From Akkermansia muciniphila (GTDB taxonomy: Bacteria > Verrucomicrobiota > Verrucomicrobiia > Verrucomicrobiales > Akkermansiaceae), in contig NZ_FXYA01000173.1 of NCBI RefSeq assembly GCF_900184965.1, positions 1 through 64,000 on the forward strand: DNA of 64,000 nucleotides. Reading direction: 5' to 3'. This document shows positions 17,429 through 29,830 of this stretch, piece after piece. A program made the position numbers and the translations under genes. The first letter of the stretch is position 1. Every line of letters begins with the position of its first letter. A model generated the notes under the pieces. It was not told the DNA's origin. It saw only the letters and a list, made by a program, of their open reading frames with translations, and made no database searches.

Positions 17429-17995
17429 TCAGTTTACGCGGCCCAGATAGGAACCGTCTTCCGTCTTTACGGAAATCTTTTCACCGGGCTTGATGAACAG
17501 GGGCACCTGCACCACCAGTCCGGTGGTCATCGTGGCGGATTTGTAAACATTGTTCGCGCTGTCACCCTTGACGCCTTCAGGAGCTTCCGCCACTTCCATG
17601 GTGATGGCGGCGGGGAGTTCCACGGAAACGACCGTTTCATCCGTGAAAAGCAGGATGTAGATATTGCCTTCCATCAGATAATCCTTGACGGGTTCCACGA
17701 TTTCCGGAGACACGGTGATGTCTTCGTATGTATCCGGATTCATGAAGTGATAACCCATGCCGTCAATGTAGCTGAACTCATATTCCTCACGGGCGAGGTT
17801 GACGCCTTCCAGGGATTCATTGGAAGTCAGGCGAAGGTTATATACCTTTTTAGTGGAAATGCTGCGGATGCTCATTTGCACATAGGAAGCCATGCGGGGG
17901 GGGCACTTGTGCTCCATGCTGACTACAACGCAAACGTCATTGTTGTAATTGACCGCGTGTCCCTTGCGAAGATTGATTACGGGTACTTTTGCCAT
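17429..17995 (-). CDS. efp: Elongation factor P
   Basis: Rescues ribosomes stalled at polyproline stretches. The 188-residue protein has the three-domain EF-P layout: KOW-like N-domain (1-65), central OB domain (FSYIDGMGYHFM near 88) and C-terminal OB domain (EAPEGVKGDS, ATMTTGLVVQVPLFIKPGE). Ungapped alignment with E. coli EF-P places Arg34 (in CPPRMA) where E. coli has the modified Lys34, and Pro33 where it has Gly. The tip therefore is not the beta-lysylated type; it could be arginine-type (rhamnosylated) or unmodified as in YeiP/EfpL. No modification enzyme gene is seen in the window. Confidence 0.9.
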   Translation of the reverse strand: MAKVPVINLRKGHAVNYNNDVCVVVSMEHKCPPRMASYVQMSIRSISTKKVYNLRLTSNESLEGVNLAREEYEFSYIDGMGYHFMNPDTYEDITVSPEIVEPVKDYLMEGNIYILLFTDETVVSVELPAAITMEVAEAPEGVKGDSANNVYKSATMTTGLVVQVPLFIKPGEKISVKTEDGSYLGRVN

Positions 17996-18118
17996 GCGGC
18001 CCGTACCATACCATGTTTTCCCCTCCCGTCAAGGCGAAAAAAACGGGCAACCCCTTGAGGCGCTTGGGGAAAACGCTCCTGAACAGGGAAGCGGGGAAGA
18101 AAGGGAAAACGGCCATTC

Positions 18119-18577
18119 CTACCGGCTGAGGTCCTGCTGGAACAGGACTTTGATGCCGCTGGAATTCAGCACGGTGCGCCCGAAGTTGAGATCCTCCACG
18201 TGAAGAGCCACCAGCGACCCGCGCCTCACGCAAGGCAGCAGGGGATAGAGAAAGTTGACGTTCATTTCCGCGGCGTACAGCGCATCCAGGCATTTTTTGA
18301 GGTCTGCGGGGCCATGGCGGAGCACCGCCACCAGCACCCCGGATTCCGTATAGCAAATACCCTTCTCCAGAAAAATTTCAGACGTCCGTTCCGGATCGCT
18401 GACAATCAGACGCGCAATGGTCGCCTCATGGCAGTCCTGCATGCTGAATCCCAGGCAGAAAATGCCGTGCATGTCCAGCAGGCCGAGGAGGGCGGTCAGG
18501 GCCCCCACCCGGTTCTGGAGCATGATGGAATATTGCTTTATCGTGCTGCCGGGGGCTTTAATGGCTTCTTCCTTCAT
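18119..18577 (-). CDS. Tandem ACT-domain protein
   Basis: A 152-residue protein that reads as two ACT domains without a catalytic domain: residues about 14-75 (YSIMLQNRVGALTALLGLLDMHGI) and about 80-145 (VLVAVLRHGPADLKKCLDALYAAEMNVNFLYPL). ACT domains bind amino acids and regulate metabolism. It lies 27 bp downstream of argD on the same strand and is probably co-transcribed, so a link to amino-acid sensing is plausible but not shown. Confidence 0.75.
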   Translation of the reverse strand: MKEEAIKAPGSTIKQYSIMLQNRVGALTALLGLLDMHGIFCLGFSMQDCHEATIARLIVSDPERTSEIFLEKGICYTESGVLVAVLRHGPADLKKCLDALYAAEMNVNFLYPLLPCVRRGSLVALHVEDLNFGRTVLNSSGIKVLFQQDLSR

Positions 18578-18604
18578 AACAATAAAGCAAATAGGGGCGG
18601 CGTT

Positions 18605-19861
18605 CTATTTGGCGTACGTTTTAAGCACGCGCCTGATGATGGCCAGAGCCTGCTGGATTTCCTCTTCACTTACGTTCAGCGGCGGCAGCAGACGGACGGT
18701 TTCCGGCCCGGCGGGAACGGAAAGCAGCCCTTCCTGCCGCAGGGCCTCCACCACTACGGAGGCAATCGTCTTGCCCTCCGGCGCGGCCACCATTTCCGGG
18801 TTCAGGCCAATGCCCAGCAGCAGGCCCAGCCCACGCACGCCCTGGACAACAGGCAGGTTCCAGGATTCTATTTCCTTGCGAATTGCCGCGCCCAGGCGCC
18901 GCGCCCTCTCCGGGAGCCCCTGGGAAACAACTTCCCGCAGCACGGCCAGGCCTACCGCAGTGCCGAGCGGATTGCCTCCATACGTGGAGCCATGGGAACC
19001 GGGGTCCATGATGGAAGAAAGCTCCGTACCCTGGCCGTCAATGGCGCGGTCGGAAATCCAGAAGCCGCCGATGGGGAACCCGCCGCCGAGAGCCTTGGCC
19101 CAGGAAACGCCGTCCGGCTCCACGTCCGGAGCCACGGCGCGCCATCCCATGATGTCGCCGCAGCGGCCAAAGCCGCACTGCACTTCATCCATCAACAGCA
19201 GAAGATCGTGCTCCCTGCACAACTGCGCCAGTCCGCGCAGAAATTCCGGGGTCACGCAGTTGACCCCTCCTTCTCCCTGGACGGTCTCCAGCATGAAGGC
19301 CACCGTTTCCGGCCTGATGGCTTCGCGGACCGTTTCCAGATCGTTGAAAGGCAAATGGCGGAATCCCGGCAGCATGGGGTCAAAGCCGATTTTGATTTTA
19401 TCCTGCCCCGTGGCGGACATGCTGCCCAGCGTCCTCCCGTGGAAGGATTTGTTGAACGTGAGCACCTCATAACGGGGCTTGCCGTCCGGCTGGGGCTTGC
19501 GGTGCCCGTAACGGCGCGCTACTTTGATTAAACCGTCATTGGATTCCGCACCGCTGTTGGAGAAAAAGATTTTCCCCGGACGCTCCACGCATTTGGTCAC
19601 GATGAATTCCGCCAGATCCGCCTGCTGGGGGATCTGGTACAGGTTGGAGCAATGTACCAGGGTGGCGGCCTGCTTCTGCAGGGCCTGCGTCACCGCAGGG
19701 TGGCAGTGCCCGAGCACGCAGGTCGCAATGCCGGCACAGAAGTCCAGATAGCACTTCCCCGTGCTGTCCCACAGTCGGGAGCCTTCCCCGCGGACGGCAG
19801 CCATGGGATAACGGCCATAGGAATGGAGTACGTACTGGTTGAGCTTTTCTTCTGTGTTCAT
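18605..19861 (-). CDS. argD: Acetylornithine aminotransferase
   Basis: PLP-dependent class III aminotransferase converting N-acetylglutamate semialdehyde to N-acetylornithine in arginine synthesis. 418 residues. Typical parts: YLDFCAGIATCVLGHCHP near 38-55, SNSGAESNDGLIKVAR near 101-116, FHGRTLGSMSATG near 140, LLLMDEVQCGFGR with the PLP-ring Asp, and the SWAKALGGGFPIG segment with the Schiff-base Lys. Succinyldiaminopimelate or other omega-amino acids are possible substrates in this family. argH lies at 56636 in the same window; no other arg gene is visible. Confidence 0.87.
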   Translation of the reverse strand: MNTEEKLNQYVLHSYGRYPMAAVRGEGSRLWDSTGKCYLDFCAGIATCVLGHCHPAVTQALQKQAATLVHCSNLYQIPQQADLAEFIVTKCVERPGKIFFSNSGAESNDGLIKVARRYGHRKPQPDGKPRYEVLTFNKSFHGRTLGSMSATGQDKIKIGFDPMLPGFRHLPFNDLETVREAIRPETVAFMLETVQGEGGVNCVTPEFLRGLAQLCREHDLLLLMDEVQCGFGRCGDIMGWRAVAPDVEPDGVSWAKALGGGFPIGGFWISDRAIDGQGTELSSIMDPGSHGSTYGGNPLGTAVGLAVLREVVSQGLPERARRLGAAIRKEIESWNLPVVQGVRGLGLLLGIGLNPEMVAAPEGKTIASVVVEALRQEGLLSVPAGPETVRLLPPLNVSEEEIQQALAIIRRVLKTYAK

Positions 19862-20049
19862 AAGTTAAGGTAATATGGGCGTAGTTTGCGCTTCTGGCCC
19901 CGTCTGTAAATGATTTTTTTGGGAGCCACGTCATGATTCCCGCATTTTATCCCGGAAGACGGTCATATCTTTGTCCGGCGACCATTCATTTTTCTTTTCT
20001 TTTATCATTTTAAAGGCAGAATAATCACCGCAACCAGTAATAATTCACT

Positions 20050-20463
20050 ATGGCTCATTTTTTCAACCTCAAAGGCTTTCTGGAAGAATTCAAGGCATTC
20101 GCCCTTAAAGGGAACGTTATTGACCTGGCGGTGGCTGTCGTCATCGGCGGCGCATTCAATAAAATCGTCTCCGTCTTCGTCTCCAGCATTATCACCCCCA
20201 TCATCGGTTACCTTACTTCCGGGGTCAACCTGGCATACCTGGTGCTGAAACTGGGCGATGTGGAATTAAAATACGGTGAATTGCTCCAGGCGACCATTGA
20301 CTTCCTCATCATCGCCTTCTCCGTCTTTGTAGCCATCAAGCTGATCGGAGCCCTGAGGCGCAAGAGCGAAGAAGCTCCGGCCGCCCCTGCTCCCAAGCCG
20401 GATGACGTCGTCCTTCTGGAACAGATCCGGGACATCCTGCAAAAACAGGCGGACGACAAATAA
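20050..20463 (+). CDS. mscL: Large-conductance mechanosensitive channel MscL
   Basis: Pore-forming osmotic safety valve of the inner membrane, 137 residues. N-terminal amphipathic helix (FLEEFKAFALKGNVIDLAVAV), TM1 with the glycine-rich VVIGGAFNKIV, periplasmic loop with TSGVNLAYLVLKLG, TM2 (DFLIIAFSVFVAIKLIGAL) and a charged C-terminal helix after an Ala/Pro linker. All match the family. Single gene ended by a strong terminator. Confidence 0.95.
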   Translation: MAHFFNLKGFLEEFKAFALKGNVIDLAVAVVIGGAFNKIVSVFVSSIITPIIGYLTSGVNLAYLVLKLGDVELKYGELLQATIDFLIIAFSVFVAIKLIGALRRKSEEAPAAPAPKPDDVVLLEQIRDILQKQADDK

Positions 20464-20479
20464 GTTCTTTTGAACGGTT

Positions 20480-20513
20480 CATGCCGGTTCCATGCGGGAC
20501 CGGCATGTTTTTT
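20480..20513 (+). terminator. Rho-independent terminator of mscL
   Basis: Perfect 9-bp stem CATGCCGGT (20480-20488)/ACCGGCATG (20499-20507) followed by six T (20508-20513). Confidence 0.9.
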
Positions 20514-20552
20514 CCTCTTTACTTGTTCCGCCGCAGACGGGAAAGTGATTGC

Positions 20553-24676
<4,124 letters not shown>

Positions 24677-24766
24677 GCGCGGCGGACGGGCTCCTGCGGC
24701 GTCTCCTTCCGAAGGCCGCATTATGGGCTAGCCAACCTTCATGAAAACCATTACATTGACGGCATT

Positions 24767-25894
24767 ATGAATTTGGAACTGCTTCGTCAGGTTTGCGTGA
24801 CTCCGGGCGCTCCGGGGTTTGAAGACAAAATCCGCGATTTCATCATTCAGGAAGTGGCCCCGCTGGTGGACGCCGTGCGCGTGGACAACATGGGCAGCGT
24901 GATTGCCATCGTGGAAGGCAAGAACACGGAAAAGACCATGATGGCCGCCGCCCACATGGATGAAATCGGGTTCATGGTCCGCCACATTGACGACAAGGGG
25001 TTTATCAAATTCCTGCCTCTGGGCGGCTTTGACGCCAAGACGCTGACGGCCCAGCGCGTCATCGTCCACGGCAAAAAAGACCTCATCGGCGTCATGGGCG
25101 TGAAACCCATCCACGTCATGTCCCCGGCGGAACGCACCAAGCTGCCGGAAGTGACCGATTTCTTCATTGACCTGGGCATGAGCAAGGAGGAAGTGGAAAA
25201 ATACGTTTCCGTGGGCGACTCCGTTACCCGCGAACGGGATTTGGTGGAAATGGGGGATTGCGTGAACGTCAAATCCCTGGACAACCGCGCCGGGTGCTAC
25301 GTGCTGATTGAAGCCCTCCGCGCCATCAAAGCTTCCAAGAAAAAGCCTTCCTGCAAATTCGTGGCCGCCTTTACCGTTCAGGAAGAAGTGGGCCTGAGGG
25401 GCGCGCAGGCCGGCACGCTGGACATCCAACCGGATTTCTCCATTGCCCTGGACGTCACCATCGCCTGTGACATTCCCGGAACCCCGGCGCATGACCAGGT
25501 TTCCCACCTGGGCGCAGGCGCCGCCATCAAGCTGTATGACGGTTCCGTCATTGCAGACCGCCGCATGGTCAAGTTCATGAAGGCCATGGCAGACGCCCAC
25601 AAAATTAAATGGCAGACGGAAATGCTGCCGGCGGGAGGCACGGATGCCGGCGCCATGCAGAAATTCGTTCCGGGCGGCTCCATTGCTGGGGCTATTTCCG
25701 TACCCACCCGCAATGTGCACCAGGTTATTGAAATGGCTCACAAGGACGACCTGGACGCTTCCGTAGCGCTCCTGACTGCCTGTGCCATGAACGTGGACAA
25801 ATGGGACTGGTCCTGGAACTCCGTCAACGAATGCCCGGCGGAAAAACCTGCCAAAGCTACCAAAGCCGCCGCCAAGAAGAAAAAGGCCAAATAA
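24767..25894 (+). CDS. M42 family aminopeptidase
   Basis: Cytosolic dinuclear-metal aminopeptidase of the FrvX/tetrahedral-aminopeptidase group, 375 residues. Metal and catalytic residues visible: AAAHMDEIGFMV (His and Asp), SLDNRAGC (bridging Asp), VQEEVGLRG (catalytic Glu-Glu), ALDVTIACDIPG (Asp) and VPTRNVHQVIEMAH (last His). GGTDAGAM is also typical. Unusual is a C-terminal tail of about 20 residues rich in Ala/Lys (ending AAAKKKKAK) beyond the normal family end. A strong terminator follows. It may trim peptides from mucin or serve housekeeping turnover. Confidence 0.88.
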   Translation: MNLELLRQVCVTPGAPGFEDKIRDFIIQEVAPLVDAVRVDNMGSVIAIVEGKNTEKTMMAAAHMDEIGFMVRHIDDKGFIKFLPLGGFDAKTLTAQRVIVHGKKDLIGVMGVKPIHVMSPAERTKLPEVTDFFIDLGMSKEEVEKYVSVGDSVTRERDLVEMGDCVNVKSLDNRAGCYVLIEALRAIKASKKKPSCKFVAAFTVQEEVGLRGAQAGTLDIQPDFSIALDVTIACDIPGTPAHDQVSHLGAGAAIKLYDGSVIADRRMVKFMKAMADAHKIKWQTEMLPAGGTDAGAMQKFVPGGSIAGAISVPTRNVHQVIEMAHKDDLDASVALLTACAMNVDKWDWSWNSVNECPAEKPAKATKAAAKKKKAK

Positions 25895-25923
25895 CAAATC
25901 TGGCCATTAATCCATCATCTCCC

Positions 25924-25963
25924 GGCAGGCCGCCCCGGAAACGGAGGCGGCCTGCCTGTTTCC
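25924..25963 (+). terminator. Rho-independent terminator of the M42 peptidase gene
   Basis: Perfect 11-bp stem GGCAGGCCGCC (25924-25934)/GGCGGCCTGCC (25946-25956) followed by TGTTT. Confidence 0.8.
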
Positions 25964-26063
25964 AACTGCCTTCAGGTGTTCCGGGCACAATCCTCCACTC
26001 AGCCAATCATACCGCAGGCGCCTGAGTCATACCTCCGGCGGCCTTTTCAGCCGGCCCTGCCAT

Positions 26064-26097
26064 AAAAAAATCCTCCGGCATCTTGCAATGCCGGAGG
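26064..26097 (-). terminator. Rho-independent terminator of the Ala/Pro-rich protein gene
   Basis: Perfect stem CCTCCGGCAT/ATGCCGGAGG (26072-26097) followed on the minus strand by seven T (A run 26064-26070). Confidence 0.85.
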
Positions 26098-26120
26098 AGA
26101 AACAATCCCGAAAAAGAAAG

Positions 26121-26675
26121 TTACTTGGCCGCGGGGGCAGACGCTTCCTTCTGAGCGGGAGCGGGGGCCGGAACTGCTTCCACTTCCACCTCTTCCTCCA
26201 CTTCCACATCTTCTTCCGGACCGGCAGCGCCGGTCTGCTTCATGGCGTCTTTCAGAGCCTGGCTTCCGTAAAAATCGGCCTGCTGCAAACGCTGCATGTC
26301 GTTCATCATGCCCACGAAAATGGGCAGAAGCTCGGCCTGGCGCGCCTGCATGGCGGCATCCATTTCAGCCTGGACCTTCTGGGCGCTCTTGGAAAGGGCT
26401 TCTCCCTTTTCATTAATCTTCGCCATCTTTTCCGCAGCCGCGTCTGCAGTAGCCTTGTCCTTCACCGTGCTGAGCGTGGCGGATATTTCCTTCATCAACG
26501 CCAGCATCTGATCGGCGGCTTCCTTCGCTTCCTTGGAAACTTCAGCAGCCGGCGCAGCGGGCGCGGCAGGGGTTTCAGCGGCCGGCGCGGGCGCCGGAGC
26601 CGGGGCATCCTGGGCGGAAGCCATACCTGCAAATGCCAGGGCACATGCCGAACTAATTGTTACAATGCTCTTCAT
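26121..26675 (-). CDS. Exported Ala/Pro-rich coiled protein
   Basis: 184 residues with the start set at ATG 26675, which opens a clean signal peptide (MKSIVTISSACALAFAGMASA). Three parts follow: an Ala/Pro-rich linker (PAPAPAPAAETPAAP), a helical, probably coiled-coil middle rich in Ala/Lys/Glu/Met (about 45-135: EAADQMLALMKEIS, KVQAEMDAAMQARQ), and an acidic Val/Glu run (EEDVEVEEEVEVE) before a final Ala/Pro stretch. No family recognised. Ala/Pro tracts suggest a flexible envelope or cell-wall-spanning protein. Confidence 0.75.
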   Translation of the reverse strand: MKSIVTISSACALAFAGMASAQDAPAPAPAPAAETPAAPAAPAAEVSKEAKEAADQMLALMKEISATLSTVKDKATADAAAEKMAKINEKGEALSKSAQKVQAEMDAAMQARQAELLPIFVGMMNDMQRLQQADFYGSQALKDAMKQTGAAGPEEDVEVEEEVEVEAVPAPAPAQKEASAPAAK

Positions 26676-26825
26676 AACGTTTCTGTTGTACAGGCTCGCC
26701 ATGCATGCGTCAATGAATCATTGTGTAACGGCTTCCCGTGATGCCGCAGAAAGATTTGCATTTTTTCCTCCCGCGAAGGATTTTTTCAGTTGCATCTTTT
26801 TAGAATTATTATAAATTCACTTCCG

Positions 26826-27374
26826 ATGACTAAAACCATAGAAAACCTGAAAGCTGCCATTACGGGCGAAAGCACCGCCTCCGCCACTTACGCGGCCTAT
26901 GCCGCCAAAGCCGCCCAGGAAGGGCAGCCCCTTATTCAGAAATTGTTTGAAGCCGCCTCCAAGGCGGAATCCGTCCACGCCGCCAACCACCACAAGGTTC
27001 TGGAAAAGCTGGGGGCAACCATGGAACCCATCGATATCCAGATCCATGTAGGGACCACCGCGGAAAACCTGAAAGCCGCCATTGCCGGGGAAACCCATGA
27101 ATTCGAGAGCATGTATCCGGAATTCATCGCTGTGGCGGAAGAGGAAGGGCAGAAAGCCGCCGTCCGCTCCTTCACGTGGGCCACGGAAGCGGAAAAAGAA
27201 CATGCCGATTTTTATTCCGTCGCCCTGAAAGCCCTGGAAAGCGGAGACACCAGTTCCCTGCCCAGGCAATACTGGATATGCCTGGTTTGCGGAGATACCT
27301 TCAGATCTCTGGAAGGCGTGGACGCATGCCCCCTCTGCGGCGCCAAGACTGAAAAATTCCTTGTCATCGGATAA
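26826..27374 (+). CDS. Rubrerythrin
   Basis: Non-haem di-iron peroxidase that protects anaerobes from hydrogen peroxide; cytosolic, 182 residues. The ferritin-like domain shows two E-x-x-H half sites (ESVHAANHHKVL near 43 and AEKEHADFY near 128) plus internal glutamates (AAITGESTASATYAAYA, AIAGETHEFESMYPEF). The C-terminal rubredoxin-like domain has CLVCGDTF and CPLCGAK. Start chosen at 26826 (MTKTIENLKAA), the usual rubrerythrin N-terminus. Diverges from the Ala/Pro-rich gene. Points to a strict or aero-tolerant anaerobe. Confidence 0.93.
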   Translation: MTKTIENLKAAITGESTASATYAAYAAKAAQEGQPLIQKLFEAASKAESVHAANHHKVLEKLGATMEPIDIQIHVGTTAENLKAAIAGETHEFESMYPEFIAVAEEEGQKAAVRSFTWATEAEKEHADFYSVALKALESGDTSSLPRQYWICLVCGDTFRSLEGVDACPLCGAKTEKFLVIG

Positions 27375-27411
27375 ACTCCGTTTGAATGCCGGGGACCATC
27401 CACGGCACCTG

Positions 27412-27449
27412 AAAACCGCCCGGAATATCCCGGGCGGTTTTCTGTTTTT
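27412..27449 (+). terminator. Rho-independent terminator of rubrerythrin
   Basis: Perfect 12-bp stem AAAACCGCCCGG (27412-27423)/CCGGGCGGTTTT (27430-27441), followed by CTGTTTTT. Confidence 0.9.
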
Positions 27450-27527
27450 CCAGAGCAGTCCATGAAAGAAAACTTCTCTTTTCTACGGAGGCGGGGCACT
27501 CCGGGAAAAGCTTCTCCCATATTCTGC

Positions 27528-27555
27528 TTGCGATTCATTTTGAAACCCTTATAAT
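27528..27555 (+). promoter_or_regulatory. Strong sigma-70-type promoter
   Basis: TTGCGA (27528-27533), 16-bp spacer, perfect TATAAT (27550-27555). It serves the phosphoethanolamine-transferase-like gene at 27600. Confidence 0.6.
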
Positions 27556-27561
27556 ATTTCC

Positions 27562-27576
27562 CCTGCTTTAAGCAGG
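27562..27576. promoter_or_regulatory. Candidate operator palindrome at the transcription start
   Basis: CCTGCTTTAAGCAGG has 7-bp arms around one central base and begins about 7 bp after the -10, where a repressor would block initiation or early elongation. No cognate regulator is identified. Confidence 0.35.
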
Positions 27577-27599
27577 AAGAATTTTATCCCTTCTTTGCG

Positions 27600-29324
27600 A
27601 TGATCCCTCCCCATGCATCCGCCGGTTCCGCAGAACGGTATCCGTCCACATACGGCCTGTTGACCGTTATCTGCCAGGCTCTGCGCTCCGCGTTCATTCC
27701 CCGCCGCATGCGATGCCTTTGGACGGCCGGACTTGCGGGGGCTCTGGCGGCTAATCCCTATGTGCTCAACGACGGCCAAAGCCTGTTGATGAGCTGCCTG
27801 GGCATCGCCTGCTCCGCGTCCCTGCTCTGCGGCACCATTCTTTTCTGCCTGAAATACCGCTTCACCGCCTATGTCCTTCTTCCGGTCATTATCCTGTTTA
27901 ATGCGGGCCTGTACATGATGCAGATGCGGTACGGATTGACCCTGAACCTTTCCGTGCTTTCCAGCATGGCGGAGACCAATTTCCGGGAAGCCTGCGCTTT
28001 CTGTACCCCCGCATCCATTGCAGGAACACTGCTTCTGACCGGGTTTATCTACCTGGCCATCTACTGGAGCCGCCGTTCCCTGCGCCAAAAAGCCACATGG
28101 GGCGCACTGACATGCATTTGGAGCCTGTACGGGGCCCTTCTGCTGCTGAGCATTCCGGCAGCCTCCTACAGCTCGGAACCCCTTTATCTTTATTATACGT
28201 CCGACAAAGCAAAAGGCTGGCCTCTCGTGGATTTCACAATGACGTACAAACTGGCGGACGAATACGTCACCCAGGATGCGGGGCGTTTCAACACATTGCG
28301 GAATCTGCCGTCCTGCGCGGAGCCCCTTTCCCGCTGCGAAGCCCCGGATGACCTGGCCGTGGTTTTCCACATGGGGGAAAGCGTCCGGGCGGACCATCTT
28401 CCCCTGAACGGGTACCACCGGAATACGATGCCCCGGCTTTCCAGAGAGTCCAACGTCGTCTCCTTCCCCCACGCCACCTCCTTCGGCATTGTGACCAGAA
28501 TTTCAGCCATCGGCATGTTTACGGACGCGGAACTGCGCCGCCGCGCCCCCGGTCACTCATCCTTCATTGACCTGTTCAACAAACACGGGTTCCATACTGT
28601 CCGCATCATGGATTTGAGCGGAGATTCCATTCATGACTATTCCCTGGGCATCCTGACACGGAGCTGCCGCGAACGGGAACAGACGCCGCCCCAGCACCAG
28701 ACGCCCGGAATGATGCAGGAACGCACCTCCCTGGTCATGGAGAAATCCCTGAAACGCCACGGCCGCGACAGGCAGCTCTACATCATTTACAATAACGGAA
28801 GCCATATGGCGTTCAGCTACCCCGCACAGGCGGAACGTTTTACCCCGGCATCCTGCAATATGGACGACCCCAAGGCCCATCTGGAAGAAACCGTCAATGC
28901 TTATGATAATTCCATCGTGGACCTGGATGCCTCCATTCACCGCATGATTGCACTGTTGAAGAACAGGCCCGCCATTTATTTTTACTGTTCCGACCACGGC
29001 GTAGCGCTGGGCGAGGAAGGAAAAATGTTTCAGGGCCATATTCTGCCGCCCGTTTACCGGCCTGCCATGTTCATCTGGTATTCGGACGCTTTCGCCTCAC
29101 GCTATCCGGACATGGTGCGCGCCCTGAAAGCCAACCGGCTGAAAGCCGTCTCCCACGACCACATCTTCCATACCCTTCTTTCCCTGGCTTCCATCCGGTC
29201 GGAAATCGTCAGAAACGACCTGAACCTGACTTCTCCGGACGCGCGGGAAACTCCGGCCCCCCTCCAGCCGGAAACGCTGGCGGAATGGCTGCCCGTTCCC
29301 GCGCCGCCGCAACCGCATCCGTAA
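27600..29324 (+). CDS. Phosphoethanolamine transferase-like membrane sulfatase-fold enzyme
   Basis: Inner-membrane enzyme of the EptA/CptA/OpgE type, which moves phosphoethanolamine from phosphatidylethanolamine to lipid A, core sugars or other surface glycans. 574 residues: about five N-terminal hydrophobic helices (40-220), then a periplasmic alkaline-phosphatase-like domain. The nucleophile region reads HMGESVRADHLPLNGY, with Ser261 where many EptA proteins have Thr. Metal-ligand motifs include the central NNGSHMAF and YFYCSDHGVALGEEG near 460. A strong promoter and an operator-like palindrome precede it, suggesting regulated expression. Acceptor unknown; lipid A modification is the natural guess in a lipid-A-making host. 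Confidence 0.83.
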   Translation: MIPPHASAGSAERYPSTYGLLTVICQALRSAFIPRRMRCLWTAGLAGALAANPYVLNDGQSLLMSCLGIACSASLLCGTILFCLKYRFTAYVLLPVIILFNAGLYMMQMRYGLTLNLSVLSSMAETNFREACAFCTPASIAGTLLLTGFIYLAIYWSRRSLRQKATWGALTCIWSLYGALLLLSIPAASYSSEPLYLYYTSDKAKGWPLVDFTMTYKLADEYVTQDAGRFNTLRNLPSCAEPLSRCEAPDDLAVVFHMGESVRADHLPLNGYHRNTMPRLSRESNVVSFPHATSFGIVTRISAIGMFTDAELRRRAPGHSSFIDLFNKHGFHTVRIMDLSGDSIHDYSLGILTRSCREREQTPPQHQTPGMMQERTSLVMEKSLKRHGRDRQLYIIYNNGSHMAFSYPAQAERFTPASCNMDDPKAHLEETVNAYDNSIVDLDASIHRMIALLKNRPAIYFYCSDHGVALGEEGKMFQGHILPPVYRPAMFIWYSDAFASRYPDMVRALKANRLKAVSHDHIFHTLLSLASIRSEIVRNDLNLTSPDARETPAPLQPETLAEWLPVPAPPQPHP

Positions 29325-29594
29325 AAAAGGAGGCCGCCACGCGAGAAACAATAGGAGGCGTACCCGGACTTGCAATGAAGGGCCGAGGCACTCCCGCACA
29401 CGGCGCGCCTCCGCTTCCCAGCCGGCAGCGGACCGAATGGGAGAAGCCTCGTCCCAAACCGCCCCGCATACCACTCAAAAGATTCTCCGTTCACGGCTTT
29501 CCCGCTCTCCCCAGACCAGAAAAGGAACGCCGGGGCATCTATGGCGCCATGACGGAAAAGAAAGCTGTGTTATCAATCATTTTTCTGCCTTCAT
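29325..29594. other. GC-rich non-coding interval before the nrd regulatory region
   Basis: No supported gene or RNA is seen; open frames here are low complexity (Pro/Arg-rich). It separates the phosphoethanolamine-transferase-like gene from the NrdR-box region. A sharp switch to AT-rich sequence occurs near 29570. Confidence 0.5.
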
Positions 29595-29641
29595 GTGCTA
29601 TATATAGTATATAAATAATTATTTAACACATTATTTATACA
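29595..29641 (+). promoter_or_regulatory. Candidate tandem NrdR boxes upstream of nrdD
   Basis: The NrdR box consensus is ACACTATATATAGTGT (centre CwAtATaTwG). At 29595-29610 the window reads GTGCTATATATAGTAT, a perfect 10-bp palindromic core and 12/16 matches. Exactly 31 bp downstream (29626-29641) lies ACACATTATTTATACA, with a perfect left arm ACAC but a degenerate right half. A pair spaced about three helical turns is the usual NrdR arrangement. A TATAAA at 29610-29615 could be the -10, so bound NrdR would cover the promoter. The nrdR gene is in this window at 60651-61142. Confidence 0.6.
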
Positions 29642-29671
29642 TTTTTCTTGCGGGATGTCTCTTTCTGTGGT

Positions 29672-29830
29672 TCATTGCGTTCCAGCGCAGGTAACGGAAG
29701 ACGGTGAAAATCCGTCGCGGACGCGCCGCTGTAACCGGTAGACGATGGACCGGACACTGGCTGCCCAGGCAGCCGGGAAGTCCCCATCACATGTCGCACC
29801 GGAAGCCAGAAGACGACCTGATGCTGCCGT
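29672..29830 (+). ncRNA. Cobalamin riboswitch
   Basis: Conserved core elements in order: GGTAACGGAAGACGGTGAAAA with TCCGTCGCGGACGCGCCGCTG (29690-29731), the GTAAC that follows, GGACACTGGCTGCC, CCGGGAAGTCC, and the closing GGAAGCCAGAAGACGACCTG (29801-29820). The ends are approximate; AGCGCAGG (29684-29691) and CCTGATGCT (29817-29825) could form the closing stem. It sits in the leader of nrdD, about 160 nt before the ATG. Such riboswitches normally switch genes off when adenosylcobalamin is present; control would make the oxygen-sensitive class III reductase B12-repressed. The expression-platform hairpin was not identified with confidence. Confidence 0.9.
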
